Assembly: GCF_009846885.1 (NCBI RefSeq)
Contig: NZ_WUWM01000027.1
Location: forward strand, 1-64,000
Length of the DNA stretch: 64,000 nt
Direction of reading: 5' to 3'
Source: Paenibacillus puerhi
GTDB lineage: Bacteria > Bacillota > Bacilli > Paenibacillales > NBRC-103111
Below, one piece after another: positions 7,545 to 15,927 of the stretch (position 1 is the first letter of the stretch; each line of letters opens with the position of its first letter). Made by a program: the position numbers and the translations under genes. The notes under the pieces were generated by a model, which saw only the letters and a list, made by a program, of their open reading frames with translations, was not told where the DNA came from and ran no database searches.

Positions 7545-9179
7545 ATGACACGCAAAGGCAGGAGACTGTCCGCCCTTCTCCTCGGAGCGGCCCTCATCCT
7601 TATAGCAGCGATTTATTTCTTCACCAATCAGGCCAAGACCGGCCCTGAGATCGCCTCCGGCGAATTGCCTCCGGCCGCCATCCCCGATACCTCGAAGCCG
7701 GCGGCTCCTCCCCCCAAGGCCGAGCTGCCTACCGAAAAGGTGGACGTGCTCGTCGTCGGCTCCGAGCTGGAAGGCTTGTACTTGGCCAGGGCAGCCGCAG
7801 ACGAGGGCTTGAAGGTAAAGGTCATCGATCCCCGGGAAGCCTTCGGCGGCCAGGTGCTGCAAGGAGAGATGCTGTTTCTCGACGAAACGCGAGACGATCA
7901 GTACAAGCTGCTCGTGCAGGGCCGGGCCAAGCCTTTGTTTGACGGGTTCCGCAGCGGCAAGATCCGCAAGCTGTCCGAGTTCGAGGCTTACTTCGCCCAG
8001 CTGATACAAGGAATTCCCTTGGAGCAAGGCATCAAGATCGCGGGCCTGGAGCTCGAGCCGGGCGAGTTCGGCCAGGAGCAGGCTGGCAAGCCTTCGGCCC
8101 AGCAGCGGATCAAGGCGCTCGAATACGAAGCGAAGGATGGCCAGAAGAAAAGAATCGAGGCCGCATACTGGGTCGAAAATACCGACTACGCGGCGTTCGC
8201 CAGCAAGCTTCAAGTAACGCGCTTGCCGGGCCTGGAGGCCTTCTACGGGCAGTCCAATATCGAATATATGAGCGCCGGCATGATGATGAAGTTCAAGAAC
8301 GTGGACTGGGCGAAGTTCCAGAAGCATTTCAACGAGCTGACGAAGGAAGAACGCAACGCCAAGTACGGCTATGGCTCGGTTGACAACAGCTTTGCTATCG
8401 GGTTAACCGGCATGACGAACCGGTATAAGTCGACGAATGACCGCGTCTTTCTGCGCGGGCTAAATGCAGTGTCCCAACGCGACGGCGAGGTCATTATCAA
8501 CGCCTTTCTAATCTATACGGTCGATCCAGCCGACGATGCTTCGGTGAAGGCCGCCATGGAGCTGGGCAAGAAAGAGATCCCGCTCATTCTGGAGCATTTC
8601 CGCAAAAACATCGTAGGCTGGGAGAAGGCGGAGTTGAACGGCTTTCCCAACTACTTGTACATCCGCGAATACAACCATTATGAGACCGACTATGTATTGA
8701 AGCCTTCGGATATGCTGGGCGCGAAGATGTTCTGGGACAACGTCAGCATCGGCGGCTATCCGCTCGATCTGCAGGGCACGAGCGCCAACAAGTGGGGCAT
8801 TGAGATGGGCCGGCCCGACAAGTACGGCATGCCGCTGCGCAGCTTTCTGCTGAAGGGCTATGACAATGTCATCCTTGCCGGCAAAAATGTCGGGGCATCC
8901 GCCATCGCCTACGGCAGCGCGCGAATCCAGCCGAACACGAGCCTTGCGGCCGAGTCGATCGGCGTCATCCTCGGACAGATTCAGGGCAAGAAGAAGCTGC
9001 GCGAGCTGAAGGAAGCGGACATGCCTGCGCTGCATCAATATTTGCAGACCAAGTACGCGATTAAACTAACCGGCGTAACCGGCAACAATAAGCTGGCCGG
9101 CTGGACAGCCGACGAGCTGGCCAAGCTGGACACGGGCGAGATCGTTTACGCCTCCTACGTCAAGACTAGAAAAAAATAA
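7545..9179 (+). CDS. FAD-dependent oxidoreductase, membrane-anchored
   Basis: A 544-residue protein with an N-terminal hydrophobic anchor (residues 8-27, LSALLLGAALILIAAIYFF). A Pro/Ala-rich linker follows, then an FAD-binding Rossmann fold starting VDVLVVGSELEGLYLARAAADEG, with the acidic residue in KVIDPREAFGGQ binding the ribose. The C-terminal part has NVILAGKNVGASAIAYGSARIQP, the second FAD contact typical of the FAD_oxidored (glucose-inhibited/thiazole-type) group. The second glycine of the GxGxxG motif is Glu here (GSELEG), a variation seen in this group. The catalytic domain should face outside the membrane. The substrate is unknown. It is a single-gene unit followed by a strong terminator. 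Confidence 0.75.
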   Translation: MTRKGRRLSALLLGAALILIAAIYFFTNQAKTGPEIASGELPPAAIPDTSKPAAPPPKAELPTEKVDVLVVGSELEGLYLARAAADEGLKVKVIDPREAFGGQVLQGEMLFLDETRDDQYKLLVQGRAKPLFDGFRSGKIRKLSEFEAYFAQLIQGIPLEQGIKIAGLELEPGEFGQEQAGKPSAQQRIKALEYEAKDGQKKRIEAAYWVENTDYAAFASKLQVTRLPGLEAFYGQSNIEYMSAGMMMKFKNVDWAKFQKHFNELTKEERNAKYGYGSVDNSFAIGLTGMTNRYKSTNDRVFLRGLNAVSQRDGEVIINAFLIYTVDPADDASVKAAMELGKKEIPLILEHFRKNIVGWEKAELNGFPNYLYIREYNHYETDYVLKPSDMLGAKMFWDNVSIGGYPLDLQGTSANKWGIEMGRPDKYGMPLRSFLLKGYDNVILAGKNVGASAIAYGSARIQPNTSLAAESIGVILGQIQGKKKLRELKEADMPALHQYLQTKYAIKLTGVTGNNKLAGWTADELAKLDTGEIVYASYVKTRKK

Positions 9180-9214
9180 CTGGCATTTGGTTTTCGCCAG
9201 CACCTGGGCCGGTC

Positions 9215-9256
9215 ACGGGCCGGTCAGACGCTAACGCGTGTGGCCGGCCCGTTTTA
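9215..9256 (+). terminator. Terminator of the FAD oxidoreductase gene
   Basis: The perfect 9-bp stem ACGGGCCGG / CCGGCCCGT has an inner ACGC/GCGT helix and is followed by TTTATTT. Confidence 0.9.
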
Positions 9257-9302
9257 TTTACTGCTTTTGCTACAGTACCCTATCCAGGAAATAACATTTC
9301 CT

Positions 9303-9331
9303 TTGACAGTCAAGAATGAAAAAGCTACAAT
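9303..9331 (+). promoter_or_regulatory. Sigma-A promoter of the MFS gene
   Basis: TTGACA (9303-9308) and TACAAT (9326-9331) are separated by exactly 17 bases, a near-perfect vegetative promoter upstream of the exporter at 9447. Confidence 0.85.
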
Positions 9332-9352
9332 ACTATAGTTCATAGCTTTGAA

Positions 9353-9370
9353 TATTTTATATCTAAAATA
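9353..9370. promoter_or_regulatory. Putative operator of the MFS gene
   Basis: The inverted repeat TATTTTA-TATC-TAAAATA lies about 20 bases past the -10 box, in the 5' untranslated region. It is well placed for a repressor. The cognate regulator is not adjacent. Confidence 0.45.
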
Positions 9371-9446
9371 TATAAAACGAATCAACCATTCACACAGACC
9401 GGTCAAACCGGCAATTACATTCATTTAGGAGAAGGAGCATTCCCCC

Positions 9447-10964
9447 ATGTCAGTAAGCAAACCATCCGCCCGCAACCCGGAACCCCTTGCCCCGGAGCCC
9501 GCCTCCGTTGCGTTCTGGCCGGTGCTGATCGGGATCTTCCTCGGATCCTTCGTATCCCTGCTTGGGATGAGTACGATCAACGTTGCTATCCCCGTCTTAA
9601 TGCATGAATTTCAAACCGATCTCGGCATGGTCCAATGGACCTTAACCGGCTTCATGCTTGCCACCGGCATCATTTCCCCTATTACAGGCTATCTGGGTGA
9701 CCGGTTCAGCACCAAGTATTTGTATGTCATCGCCTTGATCGGCTTTACGCTGATGTCCGGCCTATGTGCGATAGCCTGGAATGTGGAGTCGCTGATCGGT
9801 TTCCGTATTTTGCAAGGCATTTTCAGCGGGATGGTCATGCCGGCTACGATGACCATCATCTATCAGGTTATTCCACGCGACCGACAAGCCTTCGCGCTCA
9901 GCATGTGGAGCTTGTCGGCGATGCTCGCTCCGGCCCTCGGCCCGACGCTGGCAGGCTGGCTGATCGAGTCGCTGGACTGGCGCTGGCTGTTCCTTATTAA
10001 CGTGCCGCTTGGCCTAGCAGCCGTATGGGTCGCCTCGCGCCTGATTCCCTACTACAAGCTGACTACGCCGAAGTCGTTCGACCTGTACGGCTTTATGACG
10101 GTAGTCGTCAGCAGCGCCTCTCTGCTCTTCGCATTTAGCGAAGCGCACCGCTGGGGTTGGCTAGCCTGGCAGACGCTGTCTCTGATTGGGGTCGGTATCC
10201 TAGGACTGTTCCTGTTCATCCGCAGGGAACGCCGCACCTCCCATCCGCTGCTTAATCTGAGCGTCTTCCGTTACAAACGTTACACCTTTACGCTCGTGAT
10301 CAGCTCCATGATCACCATCAGCTTGTACTCAGGCACTTATTTGACACCTGTCTTCTTGCAAAATATCCAGCATGTGTCCGCTCTTCAAACCGGCTTGATT
10401 CTGCTGCCGTCCTCGCTGGCCATGGCGCTGTTCATGCCGATTACGGCCAAGCTGTATGCGCGGCTCGGTCCCGTCACGCTTATCATCTCGGGGATTACGC
10501 TGATCGCTGTAGGCACGCTCGCCATGGCGAACCTGCATGTGGGTACCTCCCAAATGTATATCGTACTATGGATGACCGTACGCAATATCGGCATCTCGCT
10601 GGCGATGATGCCCGCCTCTAACGCGGGGATGGAAGTGATCCCGCGCGAGCTTTCCGGTCACGCCTCCTCGGCGAGCAACTGGATTCGTCAAGGGTTCGGC
10701 TCGTTCTCCATCGGCCTGTTTACCACGATGCTCGCAGCTAGGGTGGCCACGCACACCGCAGATTTGACGGCTGCCGGCGAGATGAAGGACGAAGCGCTGC
10801 TCGGCGCCACGGCATTCACGGACAGTGTCAATGATGTTTACCTGCTGGCCACCGTCGTCGTCTTGCTGGGCATTCCCTTCGCCATTCTGATGCGCACCCG
10901 GCATACCGACAACCAGCGGGGGACAACAGCGCCGGCTGACAAAGCCGATCTTCGCCAAACTTAA
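9447..10964 (+). CDS. DHA2-family MFS drug exporter (EmrB/QacA type)
   Basis: A 505-residue proton-driven exporter with 14 predicted membrane segments. Family motifs include the first helix region ending in STINVAIPVLM, motif A GYLGDRFSTKYLYV and motif C ALGPTLAGWLIESLDWRWLFLINVP. DHA2 proteins export lipophilic drugs, dyes or cell-envelope compounds; the substrate here is unknown. The gene is alone. Its strong promoter carries a downstream inverted repeat that suggests repression by an unlinked MarR/TetR/PadR-type regulator. A long hairpin terminates it. It differs from the second DHA2 exporter at 27.5-29 kb in sequence and in regulation. Confidence 0.9.
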   Translation: MSVSKPSARNPEPLAPEPASVAFWPVLIGIFLGSFVSLLGMSTINVAIPVLMHEFQTDLGMVQWTLTGFMLATGIISPITGYLGDRFSTKYLYVIALIGFTLMSGLCAIAWNVESLIGFRILQGIFSGMVMPATMTIIYQVIPRDRQAFALSMWSLSAMLAPALGPTLAGWLIESLDWRWLFLINVPLGLAAVWVASRLIPYYKLTTPKSFDLYGFMTVVVSSASLLFAFSEAHRWGWLAWQTLSLIGVGILGLFLFIRRERRTSHPLLNLSVFRYKRYTFTLVISSMITISLYSGTYLTPVFLQNIQHVSALQTGLILLPSSLAMALFMPITAKLYARLGPVTLIISGITLIAVGTLAMANLHVGTSQMYIVLWMTVRNIGISLAMMPASNAGMEVIPRELSGHASSASNWIRQGFGSFSIGLFTTMLAARVATHTADLTAAGEMKDEALLGATAFTDSVNDVYLLATVVVLLGIPFAILMRTRHTDNQRGTTAPADKADLRQT

Positions 10965-10978
10965 GTAAATGGAACAAC

Positions 10979-11030
10979 CCAAAGGGCGTGAGTCCGGCAG
11001 ATGCGTATCTGCCGGGCTCACGCCCTTTGG
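10979..11030. terminator. Long bidirectional hairpin
   Basis: A 24-bp stem (CCAAAGGGCGTGAG and CGGCAGAT against their complements, one mismatch) with loop GCGT lies between convergent genes. The T-tails are weak on both sides, but the position supports termination of both the MFS gene and the gene at 11059. Confidence 0.7.
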
Positions 11031-11058
11031 TTAAGTATTGCGAATTGAAAGGCCACTG

Positions 11059-11625
11059 CTAAGCCGACACCGAGGACGGGCGAATCGGTTTCCGGAGCTG
11101 AAGCTGAAGCCTAACCTCCGAGCCCTCGAAGGTCATGCCTTTGACGCCCAGCGGCCCCGGGATGTAGGCATCCGGTTCGATTCGGATCGGCTCAAGGCGG
11201 AACCAGCTGACGGGCAGAGGAAGCCCCCGAAGGTCCGTTCCGGTATGTGTCACGACCATGTAAGGCGCTTCCCAGGACAAGGCAAAGGTTAACCTCGCCC
11301 CAACAGCCCAGCGTTCCTGCAGCAGCAGATGGACATCGGCCTGAAGCTCGTCGTTATGCAGGGTAAATCTTGCTCCCGTGATGCGGCCGCCCTTCATAAC
11401 CTGAGGCTGCGCCGACAGTCTTCTCTTGATCAGCGAGTCCACCTCGGATTCGCTAAGCACCGCTTCAAACCTCCGGTTCAGCAGCATCTCCTTCACCTGA
11501 TCCTGGATGCGAAGCGGCTCGTAGGCGAGGTCCAGCCGCTCGGTCGGCTTAACCAGCCACAAGCCGGCTGCCGCCAGCGCTACTGCCAGCAGAAGCACAG
11601 ACACTATCCCCTTAATCCTCTTCAC
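11059..11625 (-). CDS. Hypothetical membrane-anchored protein (YpmS-like)
   Basis: A 188-residue protein with a single N-terminal hydrophobic segment (residues 6-24, GIVSVLLLAVALAAAGLWL). A predicted extracytoplasmic domain with alternating beta strands follows. The pattern of a helix ending in LSESEVDSLIKRRL followed by paired strands resembles the YpmS/DUF2140 group. The match is by eye and weak. It starts 25 bases after the DEAD-box helicase stop and is probably co-transcribed with it. The long hairpin at 10979-11030 follows. Function unknown. Confidence 0.55.
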   Translation of the reverse strand: MKRIKGIVSVLLLAVALAAAGLWLVKPTERLDLAYEPLRIQDQVKEMLLNRRFEAVLSESEVDSLIKRRLSAQPQVMKGGRITGARFTLHNDELQADVHLLLQERWAVGARLTFALSWEAPYMVVTHTGTDLRGLPLPVSWFRLEPIRIEPDAYIPGPLGVKGMTFEGSEVRLQLQLRKPIRPSSVSA

Positions 11626-11650
11626 GGTATGCGGCTTCCCCTTCCGCGTG

Positions 11651-13165
11651 TTACTTCGACTTGCCCTTGCCGCCCGGGCGCTCCGGCTTATCCTTCAGCC
11701 AGCGCGGCGCCCCTTTGTTTTTGCGCTCGCGCTCGAGCTCCGCCTTGCTCTTGACCGGTCCCTTCGGCCGATCCGTGGCCCGGCCTTGGGCCTTTGCCGC
11801 CGCCGGCTTCGCGGCCGGCACAGATCCTAGCGCCGCATCGCGTCCGGCGGCGCCGGTAGGCATCCGCGCGCCGCGACCTTGCGGGCGTGCCGCAGCTTCT
11901 TCGGCCGGCGCACTGCGGCGCAGGCCCGATGTAACAGATGCGGACGCGGTACGCGCGTCCGGCTGTGAGTCTTGACCCGCACGCCGGTCCACCGGCGTGC
12001 GCTTGACCGGGCCAGCCTCGCCCGGCGGCTTGGCATCATAGATCTTGCCGTGCGACATATACTTGCGCTGGATGTCGATGCCCAGCGACTTGGCGAACTT
12101 GTCCACGATGAACTGCTCCCGGCGCGTAATAATAGATACCGCCGTGCCCCGTTTGCCCATCCGGCCAGTACGTCCGACGCGATGCACATAGTGATCCGCA
12201 TCGATCGGCGGGTCCAGATTGAATACATGGGTGACCTGGGGCAGATCAAGCCCCCTTGCGGCTACATCGGTAGCCAGCAGCAGCTGGAAGCGGCCCGCGC
12301 GGAAGCCCTGCATCGCCCTCGCCCGCTCCTGCTTGTAAGAGTCGGCATACAAGCCCTCCACAGATAACCCGACGTATTTCAGCTTGGCTACCGCTTCCCC
12401 GATATCATCCGTCTCGTTGATAAATACGATCGCTTGCTTCGGATTCCACAGCCTCACCAAGCGGCGTAGCGTATCGACCCGTTCCCGTTCCTCGCAAACA
12501 AAGTACAGATGCTCCAAAGTCTCCGCCGTGCGCTGAGCAGGATTGACCCGTACATATTCCGGCTCCCGCATCCAGTGATCGATCACAGCTTGCAGCTGGG
12601 GAGGCAGCGTAGCCGAGAAAAACAGCATTTGACGGTCGCGCAGCATGCCCTTCAGCAGCGCCTCCACCTCATGCATGGAGCCAAGCTCAAATACCTGATC
12701 CACCTCGTCCACCACTAGCGTGCGGATTCCCGCCAGCTTCAGCTTTCGCAGCTTCACCAGCTCCTGTACCCGGCCGGGCGTTCCAACCACGATATGCGGC
12801 TTCAGCTTGAGCTTGTCCAATTGACGCTCGATCGAAGCCCCTCCAATCAGCTGCTGCACGCGTACCTCCGTTCCTTGAGTCAGCTGATCCAGCGTATGTA
12901 CGATCTGCATCCCGAGCTCGCGCGTGGGCACCAGGACCATGACCTGCGCTTCGCGCAGCTTGACATCGATCTGCTGCAAGGCCGGGAGCGCATAGGCCAG
13001 CGTCTTGCCCGTACCTGTCTGCGATTGGGCCACGATATCCTTGCGCTGCAGCGCTGCCGGAATAGCCTCCGCCTGGATCGGAGAAGGCTCTGTAATCCCC
13101 AGCTCCGTCAACCTTTTCACGTAAACCGGATCTATTCCCAGAGCAGCGAATCCTGTAAAACTCAT
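11651..13165 (-). CDS. DEAD-box RNA helicase with basic C-terminal tail
   Basis: A 504-residue ATP-dependent RNA helicase. The Q motif EPSPIQAEAIP is near 27-37, the Walker A AQSQTGTGKT at 46-55, PTRELG at 80-85, and TPGR at 129-132. Motif II reads DEVD (153-156) instead of DEAD. SAT is at 184-186, followed by ARGLDLP and HRVGRTGRMG in the second RecA domain. From about residue 390 the protein has a disordered, Arg/Lys/Ala-rich tail, typical of ribosome-biogenesis or cold-shock helicases (CshA/YfmL types). Likely roles are ribosome assembly or RNA turnover. The DEVD box keeps the catalytic Asp-Glu pair, so activity is expected. Confidence 0.92.
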   Translation of the reverse strand: MSFTGFAALGIDPVYVKRLTELGITEPSPIQAEAIPAALQRKDIVAQSQTGTGKTLAYALPALQQIDVKLREAQVMVLVPTRELGMQIVHTLDQLTQGTEVRVQQLIGGASIERQLDKLKLKPHIVVGTPGRVQELVKLRKLKLAGIRTLVVDEVDQVFELGSMHEVEALLKGMLRDRQMLFFSATLPPQLQAVIDHWMREPEYVRVNPAQRTAETLEHLYFVCEERERVDTLRRLVRLWNPKQAIVFINETDDIGEAVAKLKYVGLSVEGLYADSYKQERARAMQGFRAGRFQLLLATDVAARGLDLPQVTHVFNLDPPIDADHYVHRVGRTGRMGKRGTAVSIITRREQFIVDKFAKSLGIDIQRKYMSHGKIYDAKPPGEAGPVKRTPVDRRAGQDSQPDARTASASVTSGLRRSAPAEEAAARPQGRGARMPTGAAGRDAALGSVPAAKPAAAKAQGRATDRPKGPVKSKAELERERKNKGAPRWLKDKPERPGGKGKSK

Positions 13166-13278
13166 CTCATCATCCCTTTTTGGCTTATCATTCTCTCAAG
13201 TATACCAAATTGCCCCGTTTATTGCCCCTACCTGCGCCTCGTTTAATCGGTGCGGCAGGCCGGCCCGGTAGCGGCGCA

Positions 13279-14127
13279 TTAGCGCTCTCCCATCATCTCT
13301 CCCCGCTTGCGGGTTATCCAAGCAAACACCGCATCAAGAGCCCGTTCGTCCTCCTCTTTGGGAAACCGGTGCCCCAAGCCGTCATACAGCTCCATCGCAT
13401 AATCCTTGCCTGCGGCTTCCATGGCCAGCGCGAGCTTTCTGGCGTGATCGACGCCGACCTGTTCGTCAGCAGTGCCATGAACGATCAGCAACGGCACATG
13501 GAGCCGATCGGCCCAATACACCGGCGAGCGGTCCTCATAAGCCTCATACTGCTTCTTCGGGTGCCCCACCACGCGCTTCAGCATTCTTCGCAGATCTACT
13601 CGCTCTTCATACGTATCGAACAAGCTGCTTACCCCGCCCCACACCACGACCGGTCCCGCATCGGGGCAATCTCTGGCTGCCAGCAGCGCCATCATAGCGC
13701 CGCGCGAGAAGCCGATTAAGGGCACGGGTCCGGGAGCGGCCTCTGGCAGGGAGCGTACCATCGTGAGGGCAGCGTATACATCGAACCGGTCCTCGCCGGC
13801 GAAGTCTTCTCTGCCCTCGCCTCCTTCGTTCCCCCTGTAGAAGGGGGCAAATACGGCATAGCCCCGCCGGGCCATCGAGAAGATCCGGCGTTTGCGAACC
13901 ATACCGACCTTGCGGATGCCTCCCCGGCAGAAGATAGCTACCGGCAGCCGTCCCTCGCCTTCGGGCACCGCCAAATATCCCTTTACCTTCAGTCCCTGGG
14001 CGATATATGTAAGCAGATAGAGAGATATGCCCTTCGCCAGACTTCGGAGCTCCTGTCTTTCCAGGAGCAGCCCGTCGGGCAATTGATTCGGCGTATGTTC
14101 CGTTATATGCTGCGGATCAGCCTTCAT
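13279..14127 (-). CDS. Alpha/beta hydrolase (dienelactone hydrolase/prolyl oligopeptidase type)
   Basis: A 282-residue cytoplasmic hydrolase. The nucleophile is Ser141 in GFSRG. The likely acid is Asp221 in HGTADEQV, and the base is His253 in GLGHRF; the order and spacing are canonical. The oxyanion region is IFCRGG at 65-70. The ATG at 14127 is preferred because a GGAG lies 9 bases upstream; a longer start at 14142 overlaps that site. An ester or peptide substrate is possible; the neighbours give no clue. The gene precedes the helicase on the same strand with a 114-bp gap. Confidence 0.85.
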   Translation of the reverse strand: MKADPQHITEHTPNQLPDGLLLERQELRSLAKGISLYLLTYIAQGLKVKGYLAVPEGEGRLPVAIFCRGGIRKVGMVRKRRIFSMARRGYAVFAPFYRGNEGGEGREDFAGEDRFDVYAALTMVRSLPEAAPGPVPLIGFSRGAMMALLAARDCPDAGPVVVWGGVSSLFDTYEERVDLRRMLKRVVGHPKKQYEAYEDRSPVYWADRLHVPLLIVHGTADEQVGVDHARKLALAMEAAGKDYAMELYDGLGHRFPKEEDERALDAVFAWITRKRGEMMGER

Positions 14128-14205
14128 ATGACCACACTCCATTTTGACACCTATAGATTCCCAAGGTAAACTATAGCTTATTATGACCGGAAAGGTGGAT
14201 TTTCA

Positions 14206-14466
14206 ATGGATTCCCGCTTCACAACCGAATTCGATGCTCTTGTGGAGAAGTTCGCGGAGCTGCTGACCGGCGACGCTTCCGAAGAGATGACCGAGAAGAT
14301 CAAAGTCTGGTCCATCTACAATCATATCCATAAAACGATGCCTGCCTTGGCCAGCCACTGGAACCAGAACCATCCCGAAGCCCGCGCCCAGATTCGAGCC
14401 TTATATGAAGAAGTGCGCGATCTGAACCAGAAGCTCCGAGAAGCAAACAAGAAAACGGAGGAATAG
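14206..14466 (+). CDS. YusU-like conserved protein (DUF2573)
   Basis: An 86-residue helical protein with the family pattern FDALVEKFAELLTGDASEEMTEKIKVWSIYNHI, then KTMPALASHWN and a charged C-terminal helix. It resembles Bacillus subtilis YusU, of unknown function, restricted to Bacillales. There is no signal peptide or membrane segment. It is divergent from the hydrolase gene and monocistronic. An imperfect hairpin overlapping the stop (about 14453-14478) followed by CTATTTTTT may terminate it. Confidence 0.75.
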   Translation: MDSRFTTEFDALVEKFAELLTGDASEEMTEKIKVWSIYNHIHKTMPALASHWNQNHPEARAQIRALYEEVRDLNQKLREANKKTEE

Positions 14467-14486
14467 CTCCGCCGTTTCCTTGTCCT

Positions 14487-15263
14487 CTATTTTTTATTCA
14501 ACAGCCGGTAGCCGATCGAATCGAACAAACGCGGAAACAGTTGAAACAGCTTAACGCCGGCAGCCGCGGTAAACGGCAGATTAACCTCCGGCGTACGGCG
14601 TTCGATGGCCCGCATCATCCGACGCACGACCCTATCCGGCTTCAGCATGAACCACCTCACGTTGTTCACATAAGTCCCGGAAGGATCGGCACGGTCGAAG
14701 AAAGGCGTATCGATGGGTCCCGGATTAATGGCGGTTACATACACGCCGGTTCCTACCAGCTCAGGCCGCAAGCAGTTCGTTAGTCCCAGCACAGCATGCT
14801 TAGTCGCCGAATACCCGCTTGATTTGGCCGAACCGATCTTCCCCGCCATCGACGCGATATTGACGATATGGCCCGTTCCCCGATTCAGCATGTGAGGAAG
14901 TACAGCCTTGATACAACGGACCGTTCCCATATAATTGACATCCATCATATCCTCGAACTCGCGGAGCGGCGCATCGGCGAATCTGGAGAACACGCCATAA
15001 CCCGCATTGTTGATCAGAATATCAATTCTCCCATACTCCTCCAGAATCCGGGACATGACAGCATCTACCTGTTCCGTGGACTGCACGTCCAGCACGAACG
15101 TACCGTGCGGCCCTGCGACCCGCTCCGACACTTCGGCAAGTCTCGTTTCCGAACGCGCCACAAGCACAGGAACAGCGCCCTGCTCGGCCAGCCTCTGAGC
15201 CATCAAAGCGCCTATGCCGCTGGATGCGCCTGTAATCACTACAACTTTATCTCGGAAAAACAT
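14487..15263 (-). CDS. Short-chain dehydrogenase/reductase
   Basis: A 258-residue NAD(P)-dependent SDR. TGASSGIG at 11-18 binds the cofactor, NNAG lies at 85-88, and the catalytic residues are Ser138, Tyr151 and Lys155 (YSATK). The substitution pattern and the C-terminal RRTPEVNLPFTAA segment resemble the YqjQ/DltE-like group of lipid- or ketone-reducing SDRs. I chose the ATG at 15263, preceded by AGGGGG; the longer frame from 15374 would run through the terminator of the upstream cheX gene. The substrate is unknown. Confidence 0.88.
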   Translation of the reverse strand: MFFRDKVVVITGASSGIGALMAQRLAEQGAVPVLVARSETRLAEVSERVAGPHGTFVLDVQSTEQVDAVMSRILEEYGRIDILINNAGYGVFSRFADAPLREFEDMMDVNYMGTVRCIKAVLPHMLNRGTGHIVNIASMAGKIGSAKSSGYSATKHAVLGLTNCLRPELVGTGVYVTAINPGPIDTPFFDRADPSGTYVNNVRWFMLKPDRVVRRMMRAIERRTPEVNLPFTAAAGVKLFQLFPRLFDSIGYRLLNKK

Positions 15264-15307
15264 GCGGTTTCCCCCTGTTCCGGTATCCGTCCCAACCTTC
15301 TCGAGCA

Positions 15308-15360
15308 ATAAAAAAAGCGAAGCGCCTCTGCTCCGGAAGGAGCAGATACGACCCTCGCTT
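15308..15360 (-). terminator. Terminator of cheX
   Basis: The outer stem AAGCGA/TCGCTT encloses a perfect 8-bp helix TCTGCTCC/GGAGCAGA. On the minus strand it is followed by seven T. It separates cheX from the SDR gene. Confidence 0.9.
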
Positions 15361-15366
15361 ACCACT

Positions 15367-15825
15367 TTAAGCAATCAACACTTGAATGTCCAGTTCACCG
15401 ATACCTTCCATAATGAGAGGGATGGTCAGCGCCCGCTTGGCGTCGAAGCCTGCCAGGCTGGCCGAGTGCAGCAGCTTGGGTGGCGTAATATCGACGCGCA
15501 CTCCCTGATTAAACAGCATCGTACTCGCATTGCCGCTGATCATATTGCCCAGCTCTGAGATGGCGCTTTTGCTCATATCATCCATTTCCGTAATCATAAA
15601 ACCACCCATCATCGCCGAAACAACCTTTAGTGCCACGCTTTCATGGAGTCCAAATACAATATCTCCTTGCATCTGCCCCGTCATGCCGATCTGGATCCAG
15701 ATGTAGTTTTCTACAAACTTGACATCCTTAATACCCAGCTGGCCGGTAGACGGTCGAATATTGGCGACCTGTTCGATGACGATTCTAGCCGATTCCAGAA
15801 AAGGATTTATTAGCTCTGCTTTCAT
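15367..15825 (-). CDS. cheX: CheX-like chemotaxis phosphatase
   Basis: A 152-residue CheC/CheX/FliY-type protein that dephosphorylates CheY-P. The catalytic Glu91 and Asn94 lie in SAISELGNMISGNA. The start AELINPFLESARIVIEQV and the GDIVFGL strand also match CheX. CheX usually has one active site helix, as here. No other chemotaxis gene is in the window. The promoter region contains an unusual inverted repeat that surrounds the -10 box. The protein is cytoplasmic and probably a dimer. Confidence 0.88.
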   Translation of the reverse strand: MKAELINPFLESARIVIEQVANIRPSTGQLGIKDVKFVENYIWIQIGMTGQMQGDIVFGLHESVALKVVSAMMGGFMITEMDDMSKSAISELGNMISGNASTMLFNQGVRVDITPPKLLHSASLAGFDAKRALTIPLIMEGIGELDIQVLIA

Positions 15826-15851
15826 TCGGGTAGCGGTCTCCTTTCGACAAA

Positions 15852-15917
15852 ATCCTATATTCCCGTAGGACCTATTGTTAATTCATTATACCTAAAATAA
15901 AGTCCTGCGTATAGGAT
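15852..15917. promoter_or_regulatory. cheX promoter region with flanking inverted repeat
   Basis: ATCCTATA (15852-15859) and TATAGGAT (15910-15917) are complementary and are backed by GTAGGAC and GTCCT. Between them, on the minus strand, lies TATAAT (15885-15890). The arms straddle the likely transcription start and could be a repressor site or a 5' hairpin. No good -35 box is visible. Confidence 0.4.
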
Positions 15918-15927
15918 TTTTTTACCT

